Below are positions 36,263 to 45,377 of a stretch of 51,007 nucleotides of DNA, one piece after another; the stretch's first letter is position 1, and each line of letters starts with the position of its first letter. The notes beneath the pieces are model-generated. The model worked only from the letters and a program-made list of their open reading frames with translations. It searched no databases and had not been told where the DNA came from. The position numbers and the translations under genes are program-made. The DNA comes from Myxococcales bacterium (GTDB lineage: Bacteria; Myxococcota_A; UBA9042; GCA-2863065), in contig JADMJS010000427.1 of NCBI GenBank assembly GCA_018780435.1, positions 1 through 51,007 on the forward strand, in the 5' to 3' direction.

Positions 36263-37669
36263 ATGTCCGCCGCCCCCGCCTTGCCCCTCCCGACCGGTAG
36301 CTCTCGCCCACAGCTCGAAGGTCCGCCGTATCGGACCATCATCAAGCTCGCGATCCCGACGGTCATCGCGATGATGTCGCAAGCCATCGTGAACGCGGTG
36401 GATTCGGTGTTCTTCGCCCACCTGCCGACCCCGCAGGAATCGAATGCGGCGCAGGCGGCGCTCATGCCATCGCTCATCCTGCTTTGGATGTTCGGCGGGT
36501 CACTGTCGGCCATGGGCATCGGAACGCAGGCGCTCGCCGCTCGTCGCTTCGTGGAAGGGCGGAACGACGCCGCCGGGGCGGTCCTCGCCAACTGCGCGGC
36601 CTTCATCGTCGGCGCCGGGACCCTGCTCACCATCGTGGCCCTCCTCATCCTACCCTGGCTCGCGAGCAAGCAGCACGACAGCCCTGAGGTGCAGAGAGCC
36701 ATCGTCGACTACGGCACTTGGCGTATGTGGGGCATCGCCTCGATGGCCCTGACCATGGGCATCAAGGGCTTCTTCGACGGTCTCGGGCGGACGTGGATCC
36801 ACTTCGTCTCCTCGGTCGCCATGAACATCTTCAACCTCCTGTTTTGTTACATGTTCATCTTCGGCAAGTTCGGCGCTCCGGAGATGGGCGCCGCCGGAGC
36901 TGGGCTCGCGGCGCTGCTCGCCACGTGGATTGGGCTCATCGTCATGGTCGTCTACGTCTGGATCGACCGAGGCGTCTTCAAGTTCTTCCACTGGGCCCAC
37001 CTCTCGTGGAAGGGGATCTCGGAGATCCTCCGGCTGTCGGTCCCGGCCGCGATCGCGACCGTCCTCATGATGTTCGGCTTCCAGCTCTTCTTGGGCATCG
37101 TGGCCAGCCTCGACGGCGACCACACGTCGGTCAATGGCGCCGCGTCTTCGAACATCATCAGCATGCTGAAGCTCACGTTCACCGCGTGCCTCGCCTTTGG
37201 GACCGCCACGGCGACGCTCGTCAGCCAGTCCATCGGCGCGGGCCGACACGACCTCGCGACCCGCTTCGGCTCGGCCAGCATCAAACTCGGCCTCATCCTC
37301 TTCGGGGTGGTCGGCATCGGCGAAGGCATCCTCTTCACCCGCCCCATCGTCGAGCTCTGGACGCTCGATCCCGCTGTCCAAGAGGCGATGATGATCCCCA
37401 TGCGCGTCATGGGCCTCGCGACACCGGTCATCGCGGTCGTCATGATCATGACCGAAGCACTCTTTGGCGCCGGCACACCGAAGTTCGTCGCTATCGCGCA
37501 GTTCAGTCTGGTCTTCGGCGTGCTTCTGCCCGCTGCCTACCTCTTCGCCATTCCATTCGGCTGGGGCCTCATCGGCATCTGGAGCGCCGCGGCGCTGTAC
37601 ATGGCCGTGGGCGCGACCGTCATGAGCATCCAGTTCCTCCGTGGCGGCTGGAAGAGCGTGCAGATCTGA
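36263..37669 (+). CDS. MATE-family efflux transporter
   Basis: This 468-residue protein has about 12 membrane helices in two homologous halves, as in MATE cation/drug antiporters. Typical features are the first helix (IIKLAIPTVIAMMSQAIVNAVDSVF) and the second-half repeat (EILRLSVPAAIATVLMMFGFQLF). An ALFGAGTPK element near the end is like the GAGDT/GAG motif of NorM-like members. It would export organic cations or a small metabolite in exchange for Na+ or H+. It follows cstA by 43 bp and precedes namZ by 36 bp on the same strand, so cotranscription is plausible. Confidence 0.9.
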   Translation: MSAAPALPLPTGSSRPQLEGPPYRTIIKLAIPTVIAMMSQAIVNAVDSVFFAHLPTPQESNAAQAALMPSLILLWMFGGSLSAMGIGTQALAARRFVEGRNDAAGAVLANCAAFIVGAGTLLTIVALLILPWLASKQHDSPEVQRAIVDYGTWRMWGIASMALTMGIKGFFDGLGRTWIHFVSSVAMNIFNLLFCYMFIFGKFGAPEMGAAGAGLAALLATWIGLIVMVVYVWIDRGVFKFFHWAHLSWKGISEILRLSVPAAIATVLMMFGFQLFLGIVASLDGDHTSVNGAASSNIISMLKLTFTACLAFGTATATLVSQSIGAGRHDLATRFGSASIKLGLILFGVVGIGEGILFTRPIVELWTLDPAVQEAMMIPMRVMGLATPVIAVVMIMTEALFGAGTPKFVAIAQFSLVFGVLLPAAYLFAIPFGWGLIGIWSAAALYMAVGATVMSIQFLRGGWKSVQI

Positions 37670-37705
37670 TCCAGGACGAGGCGCGTCGGCGCCGGGAGAG
37701 CCACC

Positions 37706-38872
37706 GTGATTCAGACCGGCCTCATGCGGCTCACCTCCGAACCCGAGCTTCGAAAGTTCATCGTCGGCAAACGCGTCGGTCTCCTCGGCCACCACGTGTC
37801 TTTCACGGGTGATTTCGTCTTTGCCGCCGACGCGCTCCGTGCGGCCGGCGCCCGTGTCGAACGGCTCTTTGGACCCGAACACGGCTTCTGGGGCGCGGCC
37901 CAGGACATGATCCCGGTCGACGGCGGCCCCGATCCCGTCACCGGGCTCCCCGTCGTCAGCCTCTATGGCGACCACGAAGGCTCGCTCACGCCACGGGCGG
38001 AGGCCTTCGAGGGCCTTGATGTGGTCGTCATCGACCTCCAGGACATCGGGTCGCGTTACTACACCTACGTCGCAACGGCCGCCAAGGTGGTGCTCGCGGC
38101 CCGAGACGCGGGCGTGCTGCCTATCGTCTGCGACCGCCCGAACCCGCTCGGCGGCGCGGTCGAAGGCAACCACGTCGTGCCGGCGCTCCGCTCCTTCGTG
38201 GGCGCCTTCGACACGCCTCAGCGCCACGGCATGACCCTCGGCGAGCTCGTCCAGATGCAGACGGGCGGCGCTGCCACCGTCATCCCGATGACCGGCTATC
38301 ACCTCGGGCTCTGGTGGGACGAGACCGGGCTCCCGTGGTTCCCACCGTCTCCCAACATGCCCACGCTGACAACGGCCGCCGTCTACCCCGGCCTCTGCCT
38401 CATCGAAGGCACATCGCTCTCGGAAGGACGCGGGACGACGACCCCGTTCGAAGTCTTTGGCGCGCCGGGGATCGACCCCTTCCGCCTCGCCGCCGGGCTC
38501 GAGTCCGAGGGGCTCGTGGGCGTCCGCTTCCGGCCCCACGTGTTCCTCCCGACCTTTCAGAAGCACGCGCGTCAGACGTGTGGCGGTGTCCAGATCGTCG
38601 TCACCGACCGCATGCGACTCCAGCCGGTGCGACTCGGCCTCGCCGTGTTGCGGCAGTGCTGTCGCCTCTTCCCGGACGCCACCCGGTGGCGCGAGGTGGA
38701 GTACGAATACGTCACGGACCGGCGGGCCATCGACTTGCTCCTCGGCGAGCCGGGCTTGAGCGAGGCGCTGCGCGACGGCGCGCCTCTCACCGAGCTCACC
38801 CGAGGCTTCGCCGCCGCCGAAGCGGCCTTCGACGAGCTGGCGCGCCCCTGGCGGCTCTACCCACGGCCATGA
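37706..38872 (+). CDS. namZ: NamZ-type exo-beta-N-acetylmuramidase (DUF1343/GH171)
   Basis: The 388-residue protein belongs to the YbbC/DUF1343 family, now known as exo-beta-N-acetylmuramidases that remove MurNAc from peptidoglycan fragments. Visible family blocks are GLLGHHVS, LFGPEHGFWG, PVVSLYG, DLQDIGSRYYTY, CDRPNPLGG and EGTSLSEGRGTT. Bacillus NamZ is secreted; this one starts at GTG 37706 (after GGGAGAGCC) with no signal peptide. It is therefore probably cytoplasmic and used for wall recycling. Its stop overlaps the ATG of nadD (ATGA). Confidence 0.88.
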   Translation: MIQTGLMRLTSEPELRKFIVGKRVGLLGHHVSFTGDFVFAADALRAAGARVERLFGPEHGFWGAAQDMIPVDGGPDPVTGLPVVSLYGDHEGSLTPRAEAFEGLDVVVIDLQDIGSRYYTYVATAAKVVLAARDAGVLPIVCDRPNPLGGAVEGNHVVPALRSFVGAFDTPQRHGMTLGELVQMQTGGAATVIPMTGYHLGLWWDETGLPWFPPSPNMPTLTTAAVYPGLCLIEGTSLSEGRGTTTPFEVFGAPGIDPFRLAAGLESEGLVGVRFRPHVFLPTFQKHARQTCGGVQIVVTDRMRLQPVRLGLAVLRQCCRLFPDATRWREVEYEYVTDRRAIDLLLGEPGLSEALRDGAPLTELTRGFAAAEAAFDELARPWRLYPRP

Positions 38873-39477
38873 CCGACGCCCCGTCGCTCGCAGCGGTCGA
38901 TCCAGAGCGTGCCCCGGCCCGCGTGGCCCTCTACGGCGGCTCTTTCAACCCGCCTCACGTTGGCCACGTCGCCGTCGTCGCCTGGCTTCTGTCGACCACC
39001 GACATCGACGCCGTGTGGCTCCTGCCGTGTTCGGAGCACGCTTTCGGGAAGGCGCTCGCGCCGCTACGGGACCGCGTTGCGATGTGCCAGGCCGCCATGG
39101 TGCCCTTCGACCCCACGCGGGTCGCCGTCAGCACCCTCGAGAGCCACCTCCCGCAGCCAGCCCGGACGGTCGACACGCTCACGGCGCTCCGGGCGCGTTT
39201 CCCGGAGACGCGCTTCGACCTCGCCATCGGCGCCGACATCCTGGCCGAGCGGCACCTCTGGAAACGTTGGGACCTCATCGAAGCCTCGACGCGCCTCTGG
39301 ATCCTCGGCCGTGATGGCTACGACGTGCCTGCCGGCTACGTCTCCGGACCGACGATGGTCACGGCGGCGAGCCGAGACGTCCGCGCCGCGCTCGCGGCCG
39401 GGACCCCCGAGGCCATCGCTGGGATCGTCCCCCGCGCCGTGCTCGCCCACATCGCCGCTGCGGGCCTCTACCGGTGA
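38869..39477 (+). CDS. nadD: Nicotinate-nucleotide adenylyltransferase-like protein
   Basis: The 202-residue protein has the nucleotidyltransferase start YGGSFNPPHVGHV with the HxGH site and WLLPCSEHAFGK. DLAIGADIL, in place of the usual GxD, and a SASRDVR-like block (TAASRDVRAAL) replacing the ISST.IR motif are consistent with NadD. NadD joins nicotinate mononucleotide and ATP in NAD synthesis. The motifs near the C-terminus are slightly divergent, so a related adenylyltransferase is possible. It overlaps namZ upstream and the next gene downstream (GTGA), suggesting tight coupling. Confidence 0.85.
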   Translation: MTDAPSLAAVDPERAPARVALYGGSFNPPHVGHVAVVAWLLSTTDIDAVWLLPCSEHAFGKALAPLRDRVAMCQAAMVPFDPTRVAVSTLESHLPQPARTVDTLTALRARFPETRFDLAIGADILAERHLWKRWDLIEASTRLWILGRDGYDVPAGYVSGPTMVTAASRDVRAALAAGTPEAIAGIVPRAVLAHIAAAGLYR

Positions 39478-40277
39478 ACCCGCGCCCCGCCACGGTCCTC
39501 ATCGGCCCGGGGCGCCTCGGGCGTTCGCTGGCGGGCGCACTACACGCGGCGGGCTGGCCAGTACTCGGCGTCTTCGGCAAGGACGACGTCCTCGGCGTTC
39601 CGACCACGGCCCTCGCCACGGCGCTTGCCGAGGCCGAGCTCGTCATTTTCACGGTTCCGGACCGCGCTATCGCCCCACTCGCGCCGCGCCTCCTCGCCCC
39701 GCATCACCTCGCGCTTCACATGTCGGGCGCGACGCCGTCGGCCGCGCTTCGAGAGCACGCCGCGCCGAAGGCGGTCGCTGCGTGCCACCCGCTCCAGTCC
39801 TTCGGCGCGGAGACGTCACCCCCCGAACACTTCCAAGGGGTTGCGTTCGCGCTCGAAGGCGAGCCGCTCGCCCTCGGCGTGGCCCGCGAGCTGGTCTCCG
39901 CGCTCGGCGGCTGGCACTTCGAGCTCGATCTGGAGACGGCGCCCGACGGCAAGCGCCTCTACCACGCGGGTTGCGCGCTGGCTTCGAACGGCCTCGTCGC
40001 CCTGGTCCACCGAGCGGTACAGCTCTTCGGCGCGGCCGGCGTCCCCGAGTCGGTCGCGACGGCCGCACTCGGCAGCCTCGTGCTGGGCACGGCCCGAAAC
40101 CTCACCACGGCCAGTTCACCCGCGGACGTCCTGACCGGCCCCGTCGCCCGCGGGGACACGGCCGTCGTCGACGGGCACCGCGACGCCATCGACATGGCGG
40201 CGCCGGAAGTTCGGGGGATCTACGACGCCGTAACAGCCGAACTCGAAGACTTGGTGCGCCACCGGGGGGCGCGGTGA
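39474..40277 (+). CDS. Rossmann-like/DUF2520 protein
   Basis: This 267-residue protein starts at GTG 39474, overlapping the nadD stop. The N-terminal half is a Rossmann fold (LIGPGRLGRSLAGAL, then VIFTVPDRAI). HMSGATPSAAL and CHPLQSFG, and a helical C-terminal half with NGLVALVHRAVQL and TGPVARGD, match the DUF2520 family. That family resembles ketopantoate reductase and beta-hydroxyacid dehydrogenases. Family members often sit near pantothenate genes, but none is seen here. The nucleotide is probably NAD(P); the substrate is unknown. Confidence 0.85.
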   Translation: MNPRPATVLIGPGRLGRSLAGALHAAGWPVLGVFGKDDVLGVPTTALATALAEAELVIFTVPDRAIAPLAPRLLAPHHLALHMSGATPSAALREHAAPKAVAACHPLQSFGAETSPPEHFQGVAFALEGEPLALGVARELVSALGGWHFELDLETAPDGKRLYHAGCALASNGLVALVHRAVQLFGAAGVPESVATAALGSLVLGTARNLTTASSPADVLTGPVARGDTAVVDGHRDAIDMAAPEVRGIYDAVTAELEDLVRHRGAR

Positions 40278-40507
40278 TGGACGCCGCGAAGCCAGACCGG
40301 CTCGCCCGGGTTCTGGTTTGGCTGCTCCTCCTGACGGGGATTCTTCGGGTTTGGGTCATCGTGGCCCACTGTCACCGAGGTCGACCTCGACGGCGACTTC
40401 ACCGCGGCTCAGGCAGCCGAACGCACCTTCACTCGAGCGAGGCTGTCGGCGATACGGACCCCAGCCAGGCAAACGAACTCGTAGTCGCCGCCGCCGCCGA
40501 TCGGTAG
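40277..40507 (+). pseudogene. Small membrane ORF, probably frameshifted
   Basis: ATG 40277 overlaps the previous stop (TGATG). Residues 1-32 form a convincing membrane helix (RVLVWLLLLTGILRVWVIVAH). After codon 31 the frame turns Arg-rich and low in sense, while the frame beginning at about 40370 reads VTEVDLDGDFTAAQAAERTF, a much more protein-like sequence that ends at a TAG before 40483. This suggests an indel near 40368-40370 that broke a gene of about 70 residues. A genuine short protein in the first frame cannot be excluded. Confidence 0.4.
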
Positions 40508-40518
40508 ACTCCACCCCG

Positions 40519-42258
40519 ATGCCGCCCTTCCGCCGCCAGCCCGAACCCCGATGGCGGCCTCCAGGCCTTACGCTCACGTCTCTCTCGACCGTGCTTGCCC
40601 TCGCCGCCTGCAGCGCCGAAGACCCCGCCCCCGACGGCCCCTTCATCCTCGAGAACGGCCGGAGCTGCCGCGCCGGGGCGCCCGCGCCGGGTGTCTTCAC
40701 CGAGTCGGCCGAGGCGCTCGGGATCGACGTCGTTCACGAAGGCTTCTCCAGTGAGTTCGCGGGGTTGCCGCTCCAGGACTTTCCGGCCGTCGCCATCGCC
40801 GATCTCGACGGCGACGGCGCGCTCGATCTCCTCTTCGGGAACAGCTTCACCGAAGACACGCTCTACCTCACTGGCGGGCGCGGGCCGCTCGGCTTTCAGA
40901 AGAGCATCCGGCCGAGCACGATCGAATTCCCGTCGACTCGGGCCGTCGTCGTGGCGGACCTCGACGGCGATCGCCGCCGCGACCTCGTCACGACCAACGG
41001 CGAACAGCTCTTCGTCGCCCTGGGGCTTGGCGGCGGCGCCTTCGCGGCCGAACGCGAGCTCCGCGTCGCGGCGCAGAGCCAGGGTTTCCGCTTCCTCACC
41101 TTCGCGCTCGCGCTCGGCGACATCGACCTCGACGGCACCCTCGACCTCGCCGTCGGCAATCAGTTCGAGCGGGTCGGCCTCGAGGGCAAGGAGCTGCCCG
41201 GGCGGGAGCTCCTCTTTCGCGGCGGGGCCGGGGGGACCTTCACCGAAGAGACCACGTGGCTACCCACCCGGCCGGTCGACGACCTGACTTTCCTCGTCAG
41301 CCTCGTCGACCTCGACGGAGACCTCGATCTCGAACTGCACGAGGTCAACGACGCGCGCTTCCTGTGGCAGTTCGGCATCGACATCGCTGACTATCCCGGC
41401 CTCGAACCGCTGCAAGGCGACCGCCTCTATCGGAACCGGCGCATGGAAGGCGGCGGGACCTCGCTCTACGAGGACGTCACGACGGCGAGCGGCGCGGGTG
41501 TCGCGGTCGCGGGCATGGGTGGCGCTATCGCCGACTATTCGGGCGACGGCCTGCCGGACATCTTCCTCACCGCCATGCGGAAGGACACGAACAAGCTGCT
41601 CCAGAACGTCGGCGGCCTCCGCTTCGAAGACCGCACCGACGCGGCCGGCGCCGACACGCTCACGGCCGCCCACGACGTCGGCTGGGGCGCGCTCTTCCTC
41701 GACGCCGACGCCGACGGACGCCTCGATCTCTTCGTCACCCACGGCTTTCTCGAAGGCTCCGACCCCGACGACCGCCTGAACCGCGACGAGCAGTCGAACG
41801 TGCTCCTCCGTAACGTGGACGGCAGCCGCTTCGAAGACGTCACCGCGGCGGCGGGTCTCGTCACGCGCGACTGGGGCCGCACGCCCGTCGTCGGCGATCT
41901 CGACCGCGACGGCTTCCCCGACCTCGTCGTCGGCAACGCCGACGGCCCGCCGCGCGTCTTTCTGAACGGCTGTGACGACCGGCCCTGGCTCACCGTGCGC
42001 CTCGTCGGCACTGCCCCGAACACCGACGCCATCGGCGCCCATCTCACCGCGGAGAGCCCCGATGGCACCCGGCAGCTCCGCATCCTCCAGGCGGGCGGCG
42101 AAGGCCTCTTCGGCGCGACCGCGACCGAGGCCTACTTCGCCTTCCCACGCGGGACCGAGACCGTCCGCCTCTCAATCCGCTTCCCGACCGGCACGACCGT
42201 GACCTACGAGGCGGTCCCGACGCGCCGCCTCGCTCGCATCACGGAGCCCGTCCAGTGA
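40519..42258 (+). CDS. FG-GAP/VCBS and UnbV (CRTAC1-like) lipoprotein, first of a pair
   Basis: This 579-residue protein has a signal peptide with lipobox (TVLALAACS). Several FG-GAP/VCBS repeats with Asp-rich calcium loops (AIADLDGDGALDLLFGN, VGDLDRDGFPDLVVGN) would fold as a beta-propeller. The final 110 residues form an ASPIC/UnbV domain (RPWLTVRLVGT, then IRFPTGTTVTYE), the CRTAC1-type ending. Such proteins are extracellular or outer-membrane bound and probably bind ligands or matrix; no enzymatic role is known. The stop overlaps the GTG of the next gene, which encodes a paralogue. Confidence 0.88.
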   Translation: MPPFRRQPEPRWRPPGLTLTSLSTVLALAACSAEDPAPDGPFILENGRSCRAGAPAPGVFTESAEALGIDVVHEGFSSEFAGLPLQDFPAVAIADLDGDGALDLLFGNSFTEDTLYLTGGRGPLGFQKSIRPSTIEFPSTRAVVVADLDGDRRRDLVTTNGEQLFVALGLGGGAFAAERELRVAAQSQGFRFLTFALALGDIDLDGTLDLAVGNQFERVGLEGKELPGRELLFRGGAGGTFTEETTWLPTRPVDDLTFLVSLVDLDGDLDLELHEVNDARFLWQFGIDIADYPGLEPLQGDRLYRNRRMEGGGTSLYEDVTTASGAGVAVAGMGGAIADYSGDGLPDIFLTAMRKDTNKLLQNVGGLRFEDRTDAAGADTLTAAHDVGWGALFLDADADGRLDLFVTHGFLEGSDPDDRLNRDEQSNVLLRNVDGSRFEDVTAAAGLVTRDWGRTPVVGDLDRDGFPDLVVGNADGPPRVFLNGCDDRPWLTVRLVGTAPNTDAIGAHLTAESPDGTRQLRILQAGGEGLFGATATEAYFAFPRGTETVRLSIRFPTGTTVTYEAVPTRRLARITEPVQ

Positions 42259-43850
42259 GCCCGAACGGGCGCGCGGCCCTCCTCCTGGTCAGTCTGATCG
42301 TCGCGGCCTGCGCGGCCCCGCCCGAGACACCCGACGTCCCCCCGCCAAAACCGATCGGGCCCCGCGGCCCCGCACCCGCGGCCCGCCCGGACCTGCTCTT
42401 TCAGGACATTACCGCGTGGTCGGGCGTCCTCGAGGCAGGCCAAGACGCCGGCCCGGGCGTCTCGGCCGCCGATCTCGACGACGACGGCGACGACGACCTC
42501 ATCCTCCCCTCGGGGCCGGGCCTCGACGTGTGGCTCAACTGGGGCGACGGCTCTTTCGAGCGCAAAGACGCCATCGACGTCGATGGCGGCTACGTCGGCT
42601 GCGTCGCCGAGCTCACGGGCGACCGCCCACTCGACGTCCTCGTCGTGAACGGCGCGGGCCGTCTCCGCCTCTTCGAAGGTGCGGGCGACGGCACCTTCAC
42701 GCCGTCGAGCCGCTTGCCCGAGCTGCCCATCACGGGCACGGCGAGCGGCGTGACCTTCGGCGACTTCAACTACACCGGGCGCCTCTCCCTCTTCTACGGC
42801 CGCATGGTGCCCATCTGCTCTCCCGAAGGGCGCCTCGCCGACGGGACGCCGTGTACGCCCGGTGCGACCCCGGACAAGCTGCCGCCCGTCGTCCCGACCT
42901 TCTTCCGCCACGCCGAGTCCGGCTTCGTGGACGACACCGTCGCCGCCGGCCTCGCCGGGCCGACGAAAGTGCAGTCGATGATGGTCATGGACGTCAACGG
43001 CGACGGCCCGCTCGACCTCTTCGTCGGCACCGAAGGCGACCAGCGCGACCTCATCTATCTCGGCGACGCGAAAGGCCATTTCGTCGAGCGCGGCAAGGAG
43101 CTCGGCATGGAGGTCAAGACCTCCGCGATGGGGTCGGACGCCGCCGACATCGACGGCGACGGCGATCCCGAGCTCTTCGTCTCCGACTACCTCCCGAAAG
43201 GCGGCGGCCAGCTCTGGGTGCGGCAGCCGGACGGCCGTTTCGTGAACGAAGCGACGGCCCGCGGACTCGGTGAGCTGTCCCAGTACTCCGCGTGGGGCGT
43301 CGGCCTCCACGACTTCGACAGCGACGGCGACGTCGATCTCCTTTGCGTGAACGCGGTCCCGAAGGACCACACCGGGATCCCACTCCCGCAAGAGCGCCTC
43401 TACTTCGACAACGACGGCACGGGCCACTTCACCCGGCGCGTCGCGCCCGGCTCCGGCCTCGACCTCGCGACGGAAGCGCGCGGCGCCACCTTCGCCGACT
43501 TCGACGACGACGGCGACATCGACGTCGTCGTCGCCAGCACCGACGTCGGCCCGCAACATCTCCGAAACGACTTGCCGCAAGGCGCGTGGCTCAAGGTGGC
43601 GCTCGACTACCCGTGGTACCGCCCGGCCGTCGGCGCCGTCGTCACGGCCCGCGCCGCAGGCCGCACCATCACCCGCTGGGTCCACGGCACCCCTTCCTTC
43701 GGAGGTACCTCCTCACTCGTCGTTCACCTCGGCCTCGGCGCCGCCGAGACGGCCGATGAGCTCACGGTGCGTTGGCCGCACGGCGAGGTGCAGACGACAC
43801 CGGGGCCGTTGCCGGCGCGCCAACTCGTGACCGTCCGCTACTCCAAGTGA
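42255..43850 (+). CDS. FG-GAP/VCBS and UnbV (CRTAC1-like) lipoprotein, second of a pair
   Basis: The 531-residue paralogue begins at GTG 42255 within a GTGA overlap. Its signal peptide ends in a lipobox (SLIVAACA). FG-GAP loops include SAADLDDDGDDDLILPSG, DAADIDGDGDPELFVSD and TFADFDDDGDIDVVVAS, and the C-terminal UnbV domain has GAWLKVALDYP, VHLGLGAAE and ELTVRWPHGEV. The propeller resembles the first gene but is clearly diverged. The tight coupling suggests both lipoproteins are made in fixed ratio, perhaps as partners on the cell surface. Confidence 0.88.
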   Translation: MSPNGRAALLLVSLIVAACAAPPETPDVPPPKPIGPRGPAPAARPDLLFQDITAWSGVLEAGQDAGPGVSAADLDDDGDDDLILPSGPGLDVWLNWGDGSFERKDAIDVDGGYVGCVAELTGDRPLDVLVVNGAGRLRLFEGAGDGTFTPSSRLPELPITGTASGVTFGDFNYTGRLSLFYGRMVPICSPEGRLADGTPCTPGATPDKLPPVVPTFFRHAESGFVDDTVAAGLAGPTKVQSMMVMDVNGDGPLDLFVGTEGDQRDLIYLGDAKGHFVERGKELGMEVKTSAMGSDAADIDGDGDPELFVSDYLPKGGGQLWVRQPDGRFVNEATARGLGELSQYSAWGVGLHDFDSDGDVDLLCVNAVPKDHTGIPLPQERLYFDNDGTGHFTRRVAPGSGLDLATEARGATFADFDDDGDIDVVVASTDVGPQHLRNDLPQGAWLKVALDYPWYRPAVGAVVTARAAGRTITRWVHGTPSFGGTSSLVVHLGLGAAETADELTVRWPHGEVQTTPGPLPARQLVTVRYSK

Positions 43851-43869
43851 GACTTACTGTTCGAACGCG

Positions 43870-44103
43870 TCACCAATTCTCGGAATTCTGCGCGAGATAG
43901 GCCTCCGTCGCATCTCCGATCGCCACCCGTCGAGACGTCCAGAAAGCTGCGAGGTGCTCTGCCTCGAGGCAGAGCTCCTCGTCGGCGACTCGTCGCCAGG
44001 TCGCAGGAGCGCTCTCGTCCACCCCATCCCACATCGCCAGGAACCGATCCTCGATGAACGCCTTGATGGTGGACCGTGCCCTTCGCAGCACCGGCGCGTT
44101 CAA
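43870..44103 (-). CDS. Hypothetical protein, possibly a truncated remnant
   Basis: This is a 77-residue open frame with only a TTG start (44103). The reading frame is sensible further upstream (NVDAEAAQRTIDELG) until the in-frame stop of the zinc-ribbon gene at 44167-44169. That suggests a longer ancestral protein, or read-through homology, rather than a start at 44103. It is rich in Ala, Arg and Glu and predicted helical, with no signal peptide. I recognise no family. It may be a 3' remnant. Confidence 0.35.
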   Translation of the reverse strand: MNAPVLRRARSTIKAFIEDRFLAMWDGVDESAPATWRRVADEELCLEAEHLAAFWTSRRVAIGDATEAYLAQNSENW

Positions 44104-44166
44104 GCCCAGCTCGTCAATGGTACGCTGAGCGGCCTCGGCATCTACATTGGCTAGGCTACAAGCCCC

Positions 44167-44454
44167 TCAACTCACCGCCTTCCCACACGCCCCACACAGC
44201 CGCACGAGCGACATCCGTCGCGCGATGAGGATGCCGCCGACGCCGCCCGCGGCTGCGCCCACGGCGCTTGAACCGAGGTGCAGCGCGCCCGCGATGACGC
44301 CCGTCACGACGGTCGCGCCGAACGAGAACGCCCAGATTCGCCAGTCCTTGATGGCGACCCTGACCGCGGCGCCGGGGGTAGGCGTTACCACCGACGACGC
44401 CGTGAGCGTGGCCTGGCAGTGGGGGCACGTCGCCGGCAACGTGATCGTGATCAC
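44167..44454 (-). CDS. Small zinc-ribbon membrane protein
   Basis: The 95-residue protein has a CPHC pair near the N-terminus (residues 10-13) and a CGAC pair near the C-terminus. Between them lie two Gly/Ala-rich hydrophobic stretches (IWAFSFGATVVTGVIAGALHL and AVGAAAGGVGGILIA) that could be membrane helices. The two Cys pairs could form one zinc ribbon only if the hairpin brings them together on the cytoplasmic side. It is encoded in an ATGA overlap after argF, so it is translated with it. Function unknown. Confidence 0.65.
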   Translation of the reverse strand: MITITLPATCPHCQATLTASSVVTPTPGAAVRVAIKDWRIWAFSFGATVVTGVIAGALHLGSSAVGAAAGGVGGILIARRMSLVRLCGACGKAVS

Positions 44455-45377
44455 GAATCCACCTCCCCGAGGAGCATCAGCATGAGCGCCTTCTGAGCGT
44501 GCAGGCGGTTCTCGGCCTCGTCAAAGATGACGGACTGAGGGCCGTCGCAGACCTCGGCGCTCACCTCCTCGCCCCGATGGGCGGGGAGACAATGGAGGAA
44601 GATGGCAGTCGGTTTCGCGTGCGCCATCAACGCTGCGTCCACCTGGAAGCCGGCGAAGTCACGTAGGCGGCGCGCCTGCTCCTGTTCCTGGCCCATCGAG
44701 GCCCAGACGTCGGTGTAGACGGCGTCGGCGCCCGTCACGGCCTCTGCCGGACGCGTCGTGGTCACGATCGATTGGCCGAAGGCGGCCGCTTGCGCCCGAG
44801 CGCGCGCCACGATCTCGGGCCGACACGCGTAACCCTCGGGCGTCGCGACGCTGACGCTCATGCCGGCGCGCGCACAGCCGAGGAGCAGCGAATGCGCCAT
44901 GTTGTTACCGTCGCCGACGTACGCTAGGTGCCGGCGTTCGAGTGCGCCGAAACGTTCGGCGATGGTCTGGAGATCGGCGAGCACCTGGCACGGGTGGTGG
45001 AGGTCCGAGAGCCCGTTGATGACGGGGACGCGGCTCGTCGCGGCGAGCTCTTCCACGTCGGCATGCGCGTAGACCCGGGCCATGATGAGGTCGACGTAGC
45101 GCGAGAGCACCCGCGCCGTGTCGGAGATGGTCTCGCCCCGCCCAATCTGAATGTCGTCGGCGCCCAGGAAGAGCGCGTGACCCCCGAGCTGAAACATGCC
45201 CGCCTCGAAGGAGACCCGCGTTCGCGTCGACTTCTTCTGAAAGATCATCGCGAGCGTGCGGCCCTCAAGTCGGCGTCGATACCGCTCCGGTCGTGCCTTG
45301 ATGTCGGCGGCGAGCGTGAGGAGGCGGGCCTGATCGGCGACGCTGAGCTCCTCCCCGGTGAGAAAGTGGGACGTCAT
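44451..45377 (-). CDS. argF: Ornithine carbamoyltransferase
   Basis: The 308-residue enzyme makes citrulline from ornithine and carbamoyl phosphate in arginine synthesis. The carbamoyl phosphate motif is KKSTRTR (residues about 48-54). HHPCQ and the ornithine-binding HCLPAHRGEEV are intact, and DVWASMGQE is the SMG loop. Length is normal. It overlaps the cytochrome b gene upstream (ATGA) and the zinc-ribbon gene downstream. An arginine gene coupled to a bc-type respiratory complex is an odd pairing. Confidence 0.96.
   Translation of the reverse strand: MTSHFLTGEELSVADQARLLTLAADIKARPERYRRRLEGRTLAMIFQKKSTRTRVSFEAGMFQLGGHALFLGADDIQIGRGETISDTARVLSRYVDLIMARVYAHADVEELAATSRVPVINGLSDLHHPCQVLADLQTIAERFGALERRHLAYVGDGNNMAHSLLLGCARAGMSVSVATPEGYACRPEIVARARAQAAAFGQSIVTTTRPAEAVTGADAVYTDVWASMGQEQEQARRLRDFAGFQVDAALMAHAKPTAIFLHCLPAHRGEEVSAEVCDGPQSVIFDEAENRLHAQKALMLMLLGEVDS

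Noticed and set aside
36650..38566. A 638-codon minus-strand frame, and 42204-43685 minus (493 codons)
   Set aside because: They are antisense to MATE/namZ and to the second FG-GAP lipoprotein. Composition is Asp/Glu/Gly/Arg low complexity with no recognisable domain.
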